This document shows positions 1 to 12,339 of a stretch of DNA of 64,000 nucleotides, in pieces (the stretch's first letter is position 1; each line of letters begins with the position of its first letter). This DNA comes from Microglena sp. YARC. Taxonomy: Eukaryota > Chlorophyta > Chlorophyceae > Chlamydomonadales > Chlamydomonadaceae. The DNA is taken from the NCBI GenBank assembly GCA_022414725.1, contig CM039463.1, positions 86,629,711-86,693,710 on the forward strand. The letters are read 5' to 3'. The position numbers were made by a program, and so were the translations under genes. The notes under the pieces were generated by a model. That model was given only the letters and a program-made list of their open reading frames with translations, was not told where the DNA came from and did no database searches.

Positions 1-65
1 GATTAAGCTAGAAAAAAATCATTTTCAGTTTTGAAAACAAATCCCTGCTCTTCAGGGAGTCTAAC

Positions 66-280
66 TAGGGAACGGCAATACATTATCATACGATGCCGGC
101 AGTCTGACCAGGCTAAAGTTACCATGAAAGGACAATATCATATGATGCAATTTGTATGATATCATATGATATCACACTCGTCTTTGGTCAACATCATATG
201 ATATCACACTCGTCTTTAGTCAACATCATATGATATCACACTCGTCTTTGGCCAACATCATATGATATGCCCGGTCCACA
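66..280 (+). mobile_element. hAT-like MITE, TAGGG family, copy A
   Basis: A short non-coding element begins TAGGGAACGGCA and ends near CCGGTCC. It is full of the palindrome ATCATATGAT, and its interior holds about three units of a 31-bp repeat (catcatatgatatcacactcg...). It matches the elements at 17663-17831 and 19118-19305, which have clearer ends and 8-bp target duplications. Flanks agtctaac and agtattag agree at only 5 of 8 positions, so the right end is approximate. No transposase is present. Confidence 0.6.
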
Positions 281-450
281 AGTATTAGCAGGGGAGATCC
301 GTTCAGTGCTTGCTCTAGCAGGGCAAGTGGCGCCGATAAGGCAACGTGCATGATATACTGGGCCCAGGGAGGTTAAATTCATATATCGTTGCAGGAATGC
401 AACTATGACCCGATCTAACACTTGAAGCTGGTTGCACAGAGTGCAACCGA

Positions 451-482
451 TGTTGTTGTTGTTGCTGTTGTTGTTGTTGTTG

Positions 483-520
<38 letters not shown>

Positions 521-525
521 TTATT
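451..525 (+). repeat. (TTG)n(TTA)n microsatellite
   Basis: Compound trinucleotide repeat, TTG units passing into TTA units, lying between the two copies of the duplicated segment. Confidence 0.9.
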
Positions 526-680
526 GATGATTATTCTAGAAAGCAAGATCGAATTTAGAAATACGGCATGGTTGTTGGGATGCCAGCCATGAATTGCATG
601 GACTGTGCATCTTGGAAACGAGCCGTTAATGGCCTGTGTGTGGATGTGAGTCCTGAGAGTACTTGGGAACTTGCTGGTTG

Positions 681-900
681 TGATCATATGATATCACACT
701 TCTCTCTTTGGTCAACATCATATGATACGGCCGGTCCAACAAGTATGCATAGGGGTGAGTACCTCAGTGTTTGCTCTAGCAGTGCAAGGGGTGCCGATAG
801 GCAACGTGCATGATACTGGGTCAGGGAGATCAATCGTATATATCGCAGTACTGCAACTATGACCCGATCTAACACTTGGTTGCACAGAGTGGGTGTGGAT
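681..900 (+). repeat. Diverged duplicate of ~205-443
   Basis: This stretch repeats the right end of the MITE at 66-280 together with its right flank: the TATGATATCACACT core, CCGGTCCA, then ttgctctagcag, gcaacgtgcatgata and gcaactatgacccgatctaacactt in the same order. The two copies are separated by a trinucleotide microsatellite. It is a local segmental duplication with many small indels and no coding content. Confidence 0.75.
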
Positions 901-2240
901 TGAGCATGGAGCTGATACTGCCTCCGTTGCCATGGAGCACCGCATACCGCCTTTTTGCCAGCTTGACAACGTCGCAGATGAAGTTGCCTAAATTATGACT
1001 CTTGGAGCGCACTGTAAGGGAATCGACATCAAGTTCCACACTTGTGTGACCAATTCACCTCGGCCATCTTCGCCGCATTGTGCTCATATAGCTGTCGACA
1101 ATCTGCACAGACAAAAGATGCGGCATAATGTATATATATAATATAGTATAATATAATATATTTATTAGTATCTCCATTGGGTGCCTAAGGTTCCGAAACG
1201 CCCTAAAGTCGATACAAGAACGTCGATACAGAGCCGTACATGACCACAAAACTGCTCGGAATTCGAATTCTGTCTTTCTATATGTTTCGAAGGTGTCAGC
1301 TATGCGTGCAGCTACTTTTCCGTCCCGCGTTCGCATCTGGTCGCGCAGCCAGCCTTGTCGGCAAGGCCGGTTGCCAGTACATGAGATGTGCGATAATAGT
1401 GATTTACAAATTCCAGATAGTGTCAGATTCGAGCCGCGCGAGCTAGTTCGAAGAAAGGTACCTCGGACGGAAACTTATCGAACCCCTACACAAGTCGGAG
1501 GCTGCGCTTCCAGCCTTGGCCTCGGGAATTCTTTTTTAACTGAAATTAGCTGTACGATCTCAGATTTCACCTCCCAGTGGCCCACCACACATGGCTCAGG
1601 ATTAGGGTGTGTTTTCAATGATCTACCCCAAATCAAAAACTGAGTTCAGATGTGGATGTCTGAAGACATAATTAAAAGAAAAGTTGTTTTTGGATTTCTT
1701 TCGAAAAACATTTGGAATTTTGAAATTTGAGAAAGAAAAAAAAAGTTGTTCTCCACAGGCTATATCTCGAGACAGAGCAAAACCGAGGCCCAAAATGTTT
1801 CAATTAAGGCTGTGCAGCTCTGACCTTGATTAGGACACCCCACGAAATGTTGAATTAATAGATCAGTGTTTTTGGGTCCGTATCTCAACTGTATGCCTGT
1901 GTACTGCTTCAAGACCTCTGTAATAACTACCGGTAGGGAAAGACGTTACACAACATTTTGTACTTAGTGTTCTTTTAAAATGGCTTTGTTTTCGGGGTCG
2001 CGATAGGCTCCGTTATCACTTTCCTGTGTAAAACCCGTATTAGCTGTTTCAAAAATTAGACAGGTTTCACTCTGACCGTTTCCCACCATTTGAGAAAACC
2101 CAAATGCCGAGTATTTGTATGTTGAAAACTTGATGTGGTTGGGCAACTTTATTAGCAAAAAAAGAATTGTTTTTGGAATTGGAGGGGCATAGGCTCAATC
2201 CATCCGTTATCACCTCAGGGTCTGACTAGGCCACCTATGG
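901..2240. other. No recognisable gene
   Basis: Open frames are short and resemble nothing I know. A small AT-rich patch (about 1128-1165) is the only simple structure. Confidence 0.5.
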
Positions 2241-2428
2241 AGATTAATATAATATAATACAATACAATTACAATACAATATAATATAATATAAGTATAAT
2301 ATAATATGAAATGTAATATTTTATAACATAAATATAATATAATCTAATATAATTATAATATAATATAATATAATATAATATAATATAATATAATATATAT
2401 AAATTAATCTAATATATAATATATATAT

Positions 2429-2460
<32 letters not shown>

Positions 2461-2475
2461 CTTATATATATATAT

Positions 2476-2506
<31 letters not shown>

Positions 2507-2508
2507 AA
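2241..2508. repeat. AT-rich (TATAA)n/(TA)n microsatellite
   Basis: Almost pure A+T composed of TATAATA units passing into long (AT)n. It is prone to hairpins and to assembly error. Confidence 0.9.
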
Positions 2509-5500
2509 GAAATCAGTGTGTCCTGTGGTCGTAGTGGTCGTGGTGTCGTGGTGGTTTCATCATCGCGTTACCCACGCTAGCCGCATGGGTCGCGTGCGAA
2601 GTGTAACGAGCTTGCAACCGGACTTTCTGTCAAACCCAACTCGTAACACCCTGAAAAGATACGCAGCGAAATGATTCAATAAATAACTCACGAGATAACT
2701 GACCACGACCAAGTGTCTGTGCAATACAGTCTATAAGCGGCGCGCGCTTATTCCTTCCCCATATTTGCCTCCCATACTATGGACTGCAAGCAATTAGATC
2801 CCAGAATGATCCTCCTCCTCGGAGGTCATCTGCTGACCCTCGCTTTGTAATTGGCGCTCATTGAATATCTTTTCATTTCATTGCTTCTTCACGGAGCATG
2901 CCACCATGATGCCATGCAACGGTCCTAAATGACAGGAGGCCCGCAACACCGCCAAGCCCAGCGCTCAAGCTGGTTTGCCTGAGCAAGGAAGACAGGGACA
3001 TAGCCAACAAGCGTCGACGTGATGCCCACGCTGCCCGATCCGAGGAGCAACGTCATCTGATAATTCGCAAGGCGTCAGGGAACGTGCTGCCTTGCACTGC
3101 AGTAGGAACGCGAAGCTACTAAACCAAGCCAGGCGTGAAGACTATGCTGCCCAGCCAGAGGATCTACGTCTGCTTCATTAATCTCGCGACGGAGTAGGAA
3201 ACGAGCTGCCAAGCCAGAGAGCTACGTCATGCTCTTGCTGCGAGCTTTTAAGACACTCGCACGGCTCATGGCTATCTCTGCACAATCTAAGTCAATGCAA
3301 CCCTGCTGACGTTCTTCCGTAATCCCAAACTCCCCCACTCCCTTCTTGCTGCGTGCTTCCTTGCACCGCTGTGCAAAACCTCTGCAAGATCTCCCCCCCA
3401 CCCCACACTCACTCCCTGCAAACCCTGCAAACGATTAAGGTTATTTTCGCGCTGAGCTTCTGTAGCGGTGCGTGACAGGGAGTTTACTGAACGAAGGCCC
3501 TCTCTCGGGAAACTATCTTGCGGACTCGCGTCAGCAACGGCATAATCTTTCGAATAGGTGGCGAGTTCGCATGAGGACAAGCTAGCTGTACGCACGCGTA
3601 TACATCGGGCTCGAGATCGATGTTATGTGCTAACTCTTGTGGGTGTACTGAAATTATGGAGAATTAATCGTTAGTTATATACATCCACAAACGGAGATAT
3701 GCCTTCGTGCTTGATTGATGCGTCTCCGCTCTCCGCGCGTGGTGCTGCATGAAATGTACTCCACGAAACGTTTACCTTCTTATTCGGAGACTCAAACTGC
3801 GAAAATGAGTCACACGACATATCTGCTCACTGTGATCTTCACTCAGTGGCGAATAATGGTAAAGTGATCTCTAAGTTCTTTAAGGAAATTGTGTTGAAGT
3901 GTCATATATTTGAGTTTCGATGTGATCCTCTATAGTTTATGTCCTTGTTATGTTGTGCACTCAGATGTGTGGTATCATAGTGTTTGTGTGTTATATTTAT
4001 ATTTCCCGATTCTCCGTGGCGGGTGCGTTACCCCTTGTACTAGTTGAGCTAGTGAGTTGGTTTTCTCCGAGTATGAGCGAAGTTGTTACATGGCAAAATT
4101 AGCTTGTGCAAGGGGTCGTGCAAGACGTTTAACGTACAGCGTTTTGAACCCCAGCTCATGTACCACTCTTAATGGGAGGTGAAACAAGCCCAACCCTTGG
4201 AATTACGTTGACATAACCGCTGTCCAGGGGATGTGATTAAGGCGGACATCGAGGTGCCAAGACCTTCCACACCATCACTGTGTATACGTCTATATCGTGA
4301 AGGATCAGCCTGTTCGAGTTTGTGTTTATCTATGTGACATTCACATAAGGGGTTCTACCAGAATTTACTAAGAAACTAGTAGAAGTTATATACTTAATAT
4401 TTGGAAAATAGCTCTTTATCCTACCTTCTTTTAAAGTTTCTAAAACCGGGGAGCCTGTGTTAAAGCTCAGAGCTATGAGTTCGAGTCAGCATTTAAATAT
4501 CACAAAGATTATGTCGGGTGCTCGTCTCTGGAGGTCTTACTTAGTGTGTTTGCTCACTATGAACTCATACCTCCCAATTAAGTCGCGATCTGATAGACGT
4601 TCGGTAATGTTAGTAACAAAACTGATCGATTCGATCATATATGCACTCTCACTCTCGAAAAAAATCTTAAGGGTATTATAAAGCATCCCCCCTTATTTGA
4701 AGTTTGTAGGGAAGGTTTAGCGCGATAGAATTCTGTTTATACTCGCTGGCGCTGCAAAATTAGCATATAGTTTGTTTAGACTTAGCGTTAGCCGTCTGGC
4801 TCAGATTCTCACCTCTCAATTTACCTCTGACCCTACTTCTCAGCTACGGACAGGCGGACACAAGATGTTATCCTCTAGACTCAACTTTACATCACGGTTG
4901 TGAGCTGTACACACGTAGCACACCCTTACTCACACATAGATGACACTCCTGAGTCTCACACGGTGAATATCACATTATAAAAGTCTCCTGTAGAACTTAC
5001 TCATTACTCACTGTCATACGTGACTATAGTAATACGTGTCACTATATGCTAATAAAGTCAAGCTCTCTTCTGTGTACACTCAATGTCTGGATTTCCGTCC
5101 AGACTGAGAGAACCTTTGCACACCTCGTATACCATGCGTTAACACTCATACTATTTTATGAGAGATATACCGCCTCTCACATGAATAAGCATGTTCACTC
5201 ACACTCCACTTCTGAAACATGGTTCTCACAAAGTGAGTGTAGTATATCTTGAATAATATCCAAAGATCAACCATTTAGGATTCTAGCTCACTCTCTCCAG
5301 AGAGGGCGTCATCTCATTCACAATATGCATGAAGCTTCACTCAGAATTTATATATCACACCCTACTCAAGTATAGTAAAAAACCCTTATAAGCCTCCTCA
5401 CTCAATAGGTATAATCATATGTCACTCAGAAGATGATAAAGCCCGATAAACTTCCACAAATTTTCCAAGTAATACACTCAGTGTACACAAAGTCTTCTTA

Positions 5501-6150
5501 GTGAAGGTCTTTCTGTCCAAGTGCACTAGGTATGTATACACGCGTGCATTGCTCTATTCTACTTAATGAGACTCAAGTAGTTACTCTTACTTACACACCA
5601 CGGAGGGTCTGCGCACTCTTCCCGATCGAGCGCGACTATAGAAGTGCAGTGACAGTCACGCTATATCATCGCTCAAGGCCAACCATTAAGAACTTACAAT
5701 GTAAGACAAAAGGCAATTGCATGCAAAGGATAAAAATCTATCACTATCTCTTTTCACGAAAAAAGCTGGACTCTATCTTAAAAATCTCTATTTACTTGAA
5801 CCTAAACTTCTGGCACAAGGGCAGCAAATCTCTCTTTAATGAAGATAAACAAACCTGCATTTTCTGTTTTGATTGCAAAGCACTCGTTACACGCATTACA
5901 TTTTAAGGAGCACACTTACCTGCGCGTTTACACGAAGATATCACCGATAGCTGAATTCCGAATCGTATGTGTTGTGTTTTTGTACTCGAAAATCTATTAT
6001 GAGTTGTCTCACAATATCAGAGAGTAAAATTATAATTTTGTTCTGATATTAGAATCTAGGGTATAGAGATCCTCGGAACGTCGCGCATTAGGCATAGCGA
6101 TTCCTCGCCCACACGTGAGATGCCGACCCAAACCTTCGACCACATCACAA
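2509..6150. other. No recognisable gene
   Basis: 3.6 kb of moderately AT-rich unique sequence. The longest frames are about 100-124 codons and look random. I see no transposon ends, RNA gene or splice-bounded coding block. Confidence 0.45.
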
Positions 6151-6620
6151 AAGTTGAGGATGAGTCCACTAACATCTTCCCCCCACCGCACTTCGAACCC
6201 CTGCGCTCCTTATCAATGCACCACCCCACCTCCTTGAACACAACCCACCAACCACATCCTCCTCCTCCACCTACACGCGAGCTCTCTGAACAATCAATAT
6301 AAAATACAGCCACATATCTCACCCACTTTTAGGGTTCTGTTGGACAACCTTACCTACACACACACCTCAACCACCTCTCCCTCACACTTCCCACTTCACC
6401 ACCCCACAATGCTCATCCACCACTATCTCCGAGCAACCACCCTTTACCCACGGTTTAGTCATCTCTTATTACATTTAATCTTGGTGGACCCCCCCCTTCC
6501 CCCCTACCACCACCCCCACACCACTACCACCCCCCCCTCCCCCCCTCCCCACCACCCCTCACCACCCGGACCCCACCCCCCTCCCCTCCTACCACCACCA
6601 CCACCACCTACCCTCTCAAC
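6151..6620 (+). repeat. CCACC/CCCCT low-complexity tract
   Basis: Pyrimidine-rich sequence of CCACC and CCCCT words. The proline/histidine-rich frames here follow from composition and are not genes. Confidence 0.75.
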
Positions 6621-6621
6621 A

Positions 6622-6815
6622 ACAGGACATTGGGCAGTGATGCGTTCCAATTGTATTCGGGTCCAGCTGATTTAGAGTGGTCTGCCACCACACCACCACC
6701 CACTCCACACCACTCACCACCACACCCACTCTCAACACAGGACATTGGGGCAAGTGATGCTTCAATCGCGCTATGTCGGATTCCAGCTGGAATTTTTGGT
6801 CTGCCACCACAGGCT
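6622..6815 (+). repeat. Imperfect tandem duplication, ~115 bp unit
   Basis: Two blocks begin acaggacattgggc, each followed by a block ending ggtctgccaccac. Each starts just after an 'aacag' that could be a splice acceptor. The short peptides encoded match nothing I recognise, so I do not call exons. Confidence 0.5.
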
Positions 6816-6861
6816 GGGAGTGTGACCCCACCTGCGTCTAGCTCTCTGCATAATTGGACAG

Positions 6862-7190
6862 CGCAGAGGAGTTAGAACAAGGATGCGTCGTTTATTACTC
6901 TTACATGCATAATATTAATGCTATGCTATTAATGCACTGTCAAGAACATAATAGCAGTGGAGGAGTTAGAACAAGATGCGTCATTTATACTCTTACATCG
7001 GGCTTACATGCATGATATTAATGCACAGTATTCATGCATGGTACTGATGCATGTTTATTAATGCATGCTATTAAAATGCATTGATATTAACTGCATGTTA
7101 AGAACCATAAAGCAGCCGGAGGAGTTAAAACAAGATGCCGGCGTTTATTGTTCTTACAGATATTAAGCATGTAAGAACATAAAGCCAAAA
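6862..7190 (+). repeat. Degenerate tandem repeat with ATGCAT words
   Basis: Three units start gaggagtta(g/a)aacaa and continue with tttat..ctcttaca. The unit interiors are rich in ATGCAT and TTAATG. Unit length varies between about 75 and 160 bp. Confidence 0.65.
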
Positions 7191-7544
7191 GAAGAAGGAG
7201 ACCTCACACACACAAAGCTCACGCCATCACAATCCTCCCCACCACCCCTGACTTGACCATCCTGACCACCCAACATACAAATTATCCACCGACGTTTATT
7301 AACGCGCTCTCACCTGAACGGTATACCATATCGGATCATCACTACCCTCAGAGTGTGGAAATCGACCCACTCCACTACTACGAGTTTTGCCACACCCACC
7401 TCGGACTTTGAAACATCCCTCATGCTCACATTCCTGGATATCTGACTCGTTGACACTATTCCCAAACCGCACATATCTTCCGCACTCCCTGATCCTGCAG
7501 GTTTGTCTCGACCTCTGATCTGATCGGAGACATATTTTTCTCTC
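7191..7544. other. No recognisable gene
   Basis: Unique sequence of mixed composition. Nothing supportable was found on either strand. Confidence 0.4.
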
Positions 7545-7760
7545 CAGACCCACCTTATGCTGGAACCATCACCGTTCCCATCTCCGACCATGCCCTGTCC
7601 ATTCACGACCACCCCCGGACCATTCCCCGATCATCCCCGACTTGACCATCCCCGTCCATCCCCGACCATCCCCGCACCATTCCCCGACACCTCTGACTTA
7701 ACCATCCCCGACCATCCCCGACCATCCTTATCCACCCTGACTTGACCCATCCCTGACAAG
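7545..7760 (+). repeat. CCCCGACCAT low-complexity repeat
   Basis: Repeated CCCCGACCAT/CCCCGACTTGACCAT words, degenerate at the edges. Opposite-strand frames rich in Gly, Trp and Asp are by-products. Confidence 0.75.
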
Positions 7761-7992
7761 CATATACCTTGAAGTCTGTCCCCGACTGACCACCAACACA
7801 TTCCTCTACAAAGAAGTTCCATGTAGTCATGTCGTTGGCCCCCATGACAATGTCAAACTCTGGGACCTCAGTGGCCAGTTAGGATATCATTTGGGCAGGC
7901 GCATGTGAGTAATGGCACTAGCACCTCGTGCGCGCCATTCCTGCTCAATGAGTGGGAGTAGACATGGTTGGTGTGCTAGTGCGTGCTGCGTG

Positions 7993-8992
7993 NNNNNNNN
8001 NNNNNNNNNNNNNNNNNNNNNNNNNNNNNNNNNNNNNNNNNNNNNNNNNNNNNNNNNNNNNNNNNNNNNNNNNNNNNNNNNNNNNNNNNNNNNNNNNNNN
8101 NNNNNNNNNNNNNNNNNNNNNNNNNNNNNNNNNNNNNNNNNNNNNNNNNNNNNNNNNNNNNNNNNNNNNNNNNNNNNNNNNNNNNNNNNNNNNNNNNNNN
8201 NNNNNNNNNNNNNNNNNNNNNNNNNNNNNNNNNNNNNNNNNNNNNNNNNNNNNNNNNNNNNNNNNNNNNNNNNNNNNNNNNNNNNNNNNNNNNNNNNNNN
8301 NNNNNNNNNNNNNNNNNNNNNNNNNNNNNNNNNNNNNNNNNNNNNNNNNNNNNNNNNNNNNNNNNNNNNNNNNNNNNNNNNNNNNNNNNNNNNNNNNNNN
8401 NNNNNNNNNNNNNNNNNNNNNNNNNNNNNNNNNNNNNNNNNNNNNNNNNNNNNNNNNNNNNNNNNNNNNNNNNNNNNNNNNNNNNNNNNNNNNNNNNNNN
8501 NNNNNNNNNNNNNNNNNNNNNNNNNNNNNNNNNNNNNNNNNNNNNNNNNNNNNNNNNNNNNNNNNNNNNNNNNNNNNNNNNNNNNNNNNNNNNNNNNNNN
8601 NNNNNNNNNNNNNNNNNNNNNNNNNNNNNNNNNNNNNNNNNNNNNNNNNNNNNNNNNNNNNNNNNNNNNNNNNNNNNNNNNNNNNNNNNNNNNNNNNNNN
8701 NNNNNNNNNNNNNNNNNNNNNNNNNNNNNNNNNNNNNNNNNNNNNNNNNNNNNNNNNNNNNNNNNNNNNNNNNNNNNNNNNNNNNNNNNNNNNNNNNNNN
8801 NNNNNNNNNNNNNNNNNNNNNNNNNNNNNNNNNNNNNNNNNNNNNNNNNNNNNNNNNNNNNNNNNNNNNNNNNNNNNNNNNNNNNNNNNNNNNNNNNNNN
8901 NNNNNNNNNNNNNNNNNNNNNNNNNNNNNNNNNNNNNNNNNNNNNNNNNNNNNNNNNNNNNNNNNNNNNNNNNNNNNNNNNNNNNNNNNNNN
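7993..8992. other. Assembly gap of 1000 N
   Basis: An uninterrupted run of exactly 1000 N. A round number suggests a scaffold gap of nominal size, so true spacing is unknown. Frames running through it are meaningless. Confidence 0.99.
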
Positions 8993-9000
8993 TTCATGCT

Positions 9001-9625
9001 TCACCTCACCCTCCCCTTCACCTTCACCTTCACCCACCCTCACCTTCACCCTCACCCCACCCTCCACCCACGCGCACCCTCGCCTTCACCCTCACCTCAC
9101 CCTACCCACCCACACCCACACCCTCACCCTTCACCCTAACCTTCCACCCTCACCCTCACCTTCCACCCTCCCTTCACCTTCACACTCACGCTCACCTTCA
9201 CCCTCGCTTCACACTCACACTTCACACTCACACCACCACCACTTCCACCCACCAGTCAATCCACCACCACCACCAATCAACTACCTCCACCATTCACCAC
9301 CACCACCACACCACCATCACTACCACCCATCCATCAATTCAATCAATCAATTCATCAATTCAGATCAATCAATCAATCAATTCAATACAGATCAATCAAT
9401 GCAATTAATCAATCAATCCAAAATTCCATCCATCCATCCATCCATCCATCCATCCATCCATCCATCCATTCCCATCCATCCATTCCATCCATCTCATCCA
9501 TACCACCATTGCCCACTCATCACCACCACACCACCACCACCACCACCACGCACACCACACCTACCAATCAACAATCAACAATCAATCAATCAATCAACTC
9601 ACCACCACCACCTGCAGTGGCTGTT
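9001..9625 (+). repeat. CACCCT/TTCACC, CAC, AATC and CCAT microsatellites
   Basis: Successive simple repeats abut the gap: (TTCACC/CACCCT)n to about 9235, CAC-rich to about 9330, (AATC)n to about 9420, (CATC)n at about 9425-9490, then more CAC and AATC. The gap probably lies inside this low-complexity block. Confidence 0.9.
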
Positions 9626-10155
9626 GCGGCCGTTCATCCCGCGGCCTCCCTCCTGAGATGACAGACCGTACACTTACAGGGTTTCCCGAGGCTCGCAATT
9701 GTGGGCCTTCATTCTACACCACCGCAGCCTTGGTGGCCATGAAGAACACGCTGAAAGGTACCTCTACCCCTGACGAGCCCACGCCAACTGTTGATACATC
9801 TGTGCCACACATACGACCTCTTGCCCCCACCCCTGAGCCTATCGCTGCCCCGGCCACCAAAAGCGATTGTGACCAGCTAACAAGCCACCCGGCTCCCCCC
9901 CCCTGGGTGGCCATGAAGGGGGGGGGGGGGAACACGCTGGAAGGTTACCTCGACCTCCTGACGGCCCACGCACCATCTTGATACACCTAGTATTTTGTAA
10001 AGCAGCCCAAGCCACGCTCCCCCCCGTCCTAGGGGATGGCCCACTCCGCACTCCGCAGGTTACCTCTATCAGTTCCAGCAAGGCATAGGGACTCCAATCT
10101 TCAGTTACTAGTGAAAGCAGTATTATATGTGATAGGTACAATCACCAGGACCACC
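9626..10155. other. Unassigned, Pro/Thr-rich frame at 9658-9981
   Basis: A 107-codon plus-strand frame exists but has no domain I recognise, and it contains a long G run (about 9918-9929). It could be a fragment of a gene cut by the upstream gap. I do not assign it. Confidence 0.25.
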
Positions 10156-10159
10156 ACCA

Positions 10160-10450
10160 CTTGGCAACCGGGCACTAGCACCGGTCTCAGCAGCACCAGC
10201 ACCAGCACCAGCACCTCAGCAGCAGCACCTGCAGCAGACCAGCACTGTCCCAGTCAGCACCTGCAGCACCATTAGGCAGGTAGCACCCGGCACCGGTCAC
10301 CAGCACGGCACTCAGACCAAGCACCAGTGAGCAGCAGCGAGCAGCAGCACCATCAGCACTGCATGCAACTCCCTAGCAGCAGCAGCATGCAGCAGCAGCA
10401 CAGCAGCAGCACCGGTTCCAGGAGCAGCAGTGCGGCAGCACAGCAGCAAT
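10160..10450 (+). repeat. (CAG/CAGCAC)n tract
   Basis: Degenerate CAG and CAGCAC repeats. They may encode poly-Gln/Ser in one frame but are not tied to a recognisable gene. Confidence 0.8.
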
Positions 10451-10577
10451 GATGTGCCCTTTGAGGCGATGCAGGAGTTTAAGCAAGAAGCTGCCAGGCC
10501 TTCTGTAGCCGTGTGCAATCACTGGCGCGTGCACATCTTTGTCACGTGGCAAGACACAGGGGAGAAAGCATGGAGTT
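10448..10577 (+). other. Possible coding exon remnant
   Basis: After the CAG tract one frame reads as ordinary protein (NDVPFEAMQEFKQEAARP, then about 24 residues including VCNHWRVHIFVTWQD). It stops at TAA just before AAAGCAG/GTGAGC. The composition is protein-like, unlike the flanking repeats, but I know no homologue. It could equally be an intergenic accident. Confidence 0.2.
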
Positions 10578-10924
10578 CCAAGGCCTAAAAGCAGGTGAGC
10601 GCCTGTTTGGCTACATTTTGGCTACATTTTAACTATTTTTCTTTATTCCAGTCACTGCAGTCATACAACACAGTTAGGAAGGTGGCACTGTTTTTGGCGG
10701 AGCCCCCTCTTTCAAGGGGGGGGAGCGCCCCGTAGTGAACCCCGTTGTCCGTCCGACCGACGACCAAAAAAATTGAAGCCTGACCGCAGCCAACAGTCTC
10801 GTAACTATCTCACTTCCTTGCCACCTGTCGCTAACCTTAAAGCTAGGGCGTAATCAGGCTTTCTTAGCGCTGCCAAATGTTTGAGGCTAAACCCAGTTGG
10901 CTGGCCTCAAAGGAGATGCACAGA

Positions 10925-11690
10925 GAAGCTGCTGCTAGTACCCCACCCCACCCCACCCCACCTCACCTCACCAGAAGCTGCTGCTAGTACCCTATATGAA
11001 AGTGATGAGAGATTAACCCTCCCTTCCCTTCCCGTATGAAAGTGGTGTAGGAATACCCTCCCTTCCCTTCCCATGTGTGAAAGTGATGAGAAATTACCCT
11101 CCCCTTCCCTTTCCCGTATATGAAAGTGGCTGAGGAATACCCTCCCCTTCCCTTCCCATGTGTGAAAAGTGATGAGAGATACCCTTCCCCTTCCCTTCCT
11201 TAGGATGAAAGTGGCTGAGGAATACCCTCCCCTTCCCTTTTCCGTGTGTGAAAGTGATGAGAAATTACCCTCCCCTTCCCTTCCTCGTTATATGAAAGTG
11301 GTGAGGGGAAATACCCTCCCCTTCCCTTCCTTCTGTGTGTGGAAAGTTGATGAGAAATTACCCTCCCCTTCCCTCCCGCTATATGAAAGTGGTGAGGAAT
11401 ACCCTCCCCTTTCCTCTTCCCGTGTGTGAAAGTGATGCAAGAAATACCCCTCCCCTTCCCTCCCGATATGAAAGTGGTGAGGAATACCTCCCCTTCCCTT
11501 CCATACGTTGAAAGTGGTGATAGATTCCCTCCCTTTCCCTTCCTATACATGAAAGTGATTAGGAATACCCTCCCTTCCCTTCCCATGTTATGAAAATTGA
11601 TGAGAAATAACATCCCCCTCCCTTCCCGTATTATGAAAGCGATGAGGAATACCCTCCCCTGTCCCTTCCCTTCCCAGGTTCCAAGGCCCA
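10925..11690 (+). repeat. ~55-bp minisatellite
   Basis: About thirteen units alternate two types, 'tatgaaagtggtgaggaataccctccccttccc' and 'gtgtgaaagtgatgagaaattaccctccccttccc', so the array is a dimeric satellite of about 110 bp. The purine/pyrimidine strand asymmetry is strong. The 137-codon minus frame across it is a by-product. Confidence 0.85.
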
Positions 11691-12339
11691 GGCATCGCTT
11701 TCTCGACCAAAGTAAGTGCAGAAGCCCTTAAGCTTCCCGGAGCTATTCGAAAGTGGGTTATTCGGGTAGTTCATGGGTTTAGGCCTCCTTTAGGGACAGA
11801 GTTCCTGCGTAGGAGCTCCCTGAGCCAGCCATTGGTCAAAGCCACAAAAATCAGCAGTGATAGGAAAATGATCGTTCCGGTTCCAGGGCACACTAGCCTC
11901 TTTGGGTTAGGCCGAATATCCAGGAAGAGGCAGCTAACCAGGGTACTATATGACACGCGCTACTGCCGCCACTAGCACTTCAAGTTTTGGGCCCAACTGC
12001 GCGCATTGACTAAACCTTTTAAAACCCCCTCTGCGGCGCAGCGCGCAGATTTCGTTTTCAGTTAAAAAGCTGCAGCCCAAAAGGAGGCAGTTGCTTCAAA
12101 AGCGCAACCCAAAAGCGGACAAAATGCACGGTAGTTCCCTTGGAAGCTAACTAGAAAGCTGGTTCTCGTGGCGGAAAAAAACTCTGCTTGTTTTTATGGG
12201 AACCCTGCTGAGCGCATGATCAAGACAGTCCCCATTATTTTTGTTTATGTTACCTTAGTTTTAGCGTTACTGCTAGTTTAAAAACTATTTAAAAGAATCA
12301 AAACTGCATTCAGTACAAAACAAGCTAAGCTTAAGAGGC
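11691..12339. other. No recognisable gene
   Basis: Unique sequence. At 11939 there is CAGGGTACTATA, close to the CAGGGTACTAC terminal repeat of the hAT-like elements at 17279 and 28623. I could not find a matching opposite end. Confidence 0.35.

Noticed and set aside
7912..9656. Frames of 350-557 codons
   Set aside because: They run through 1000 N.
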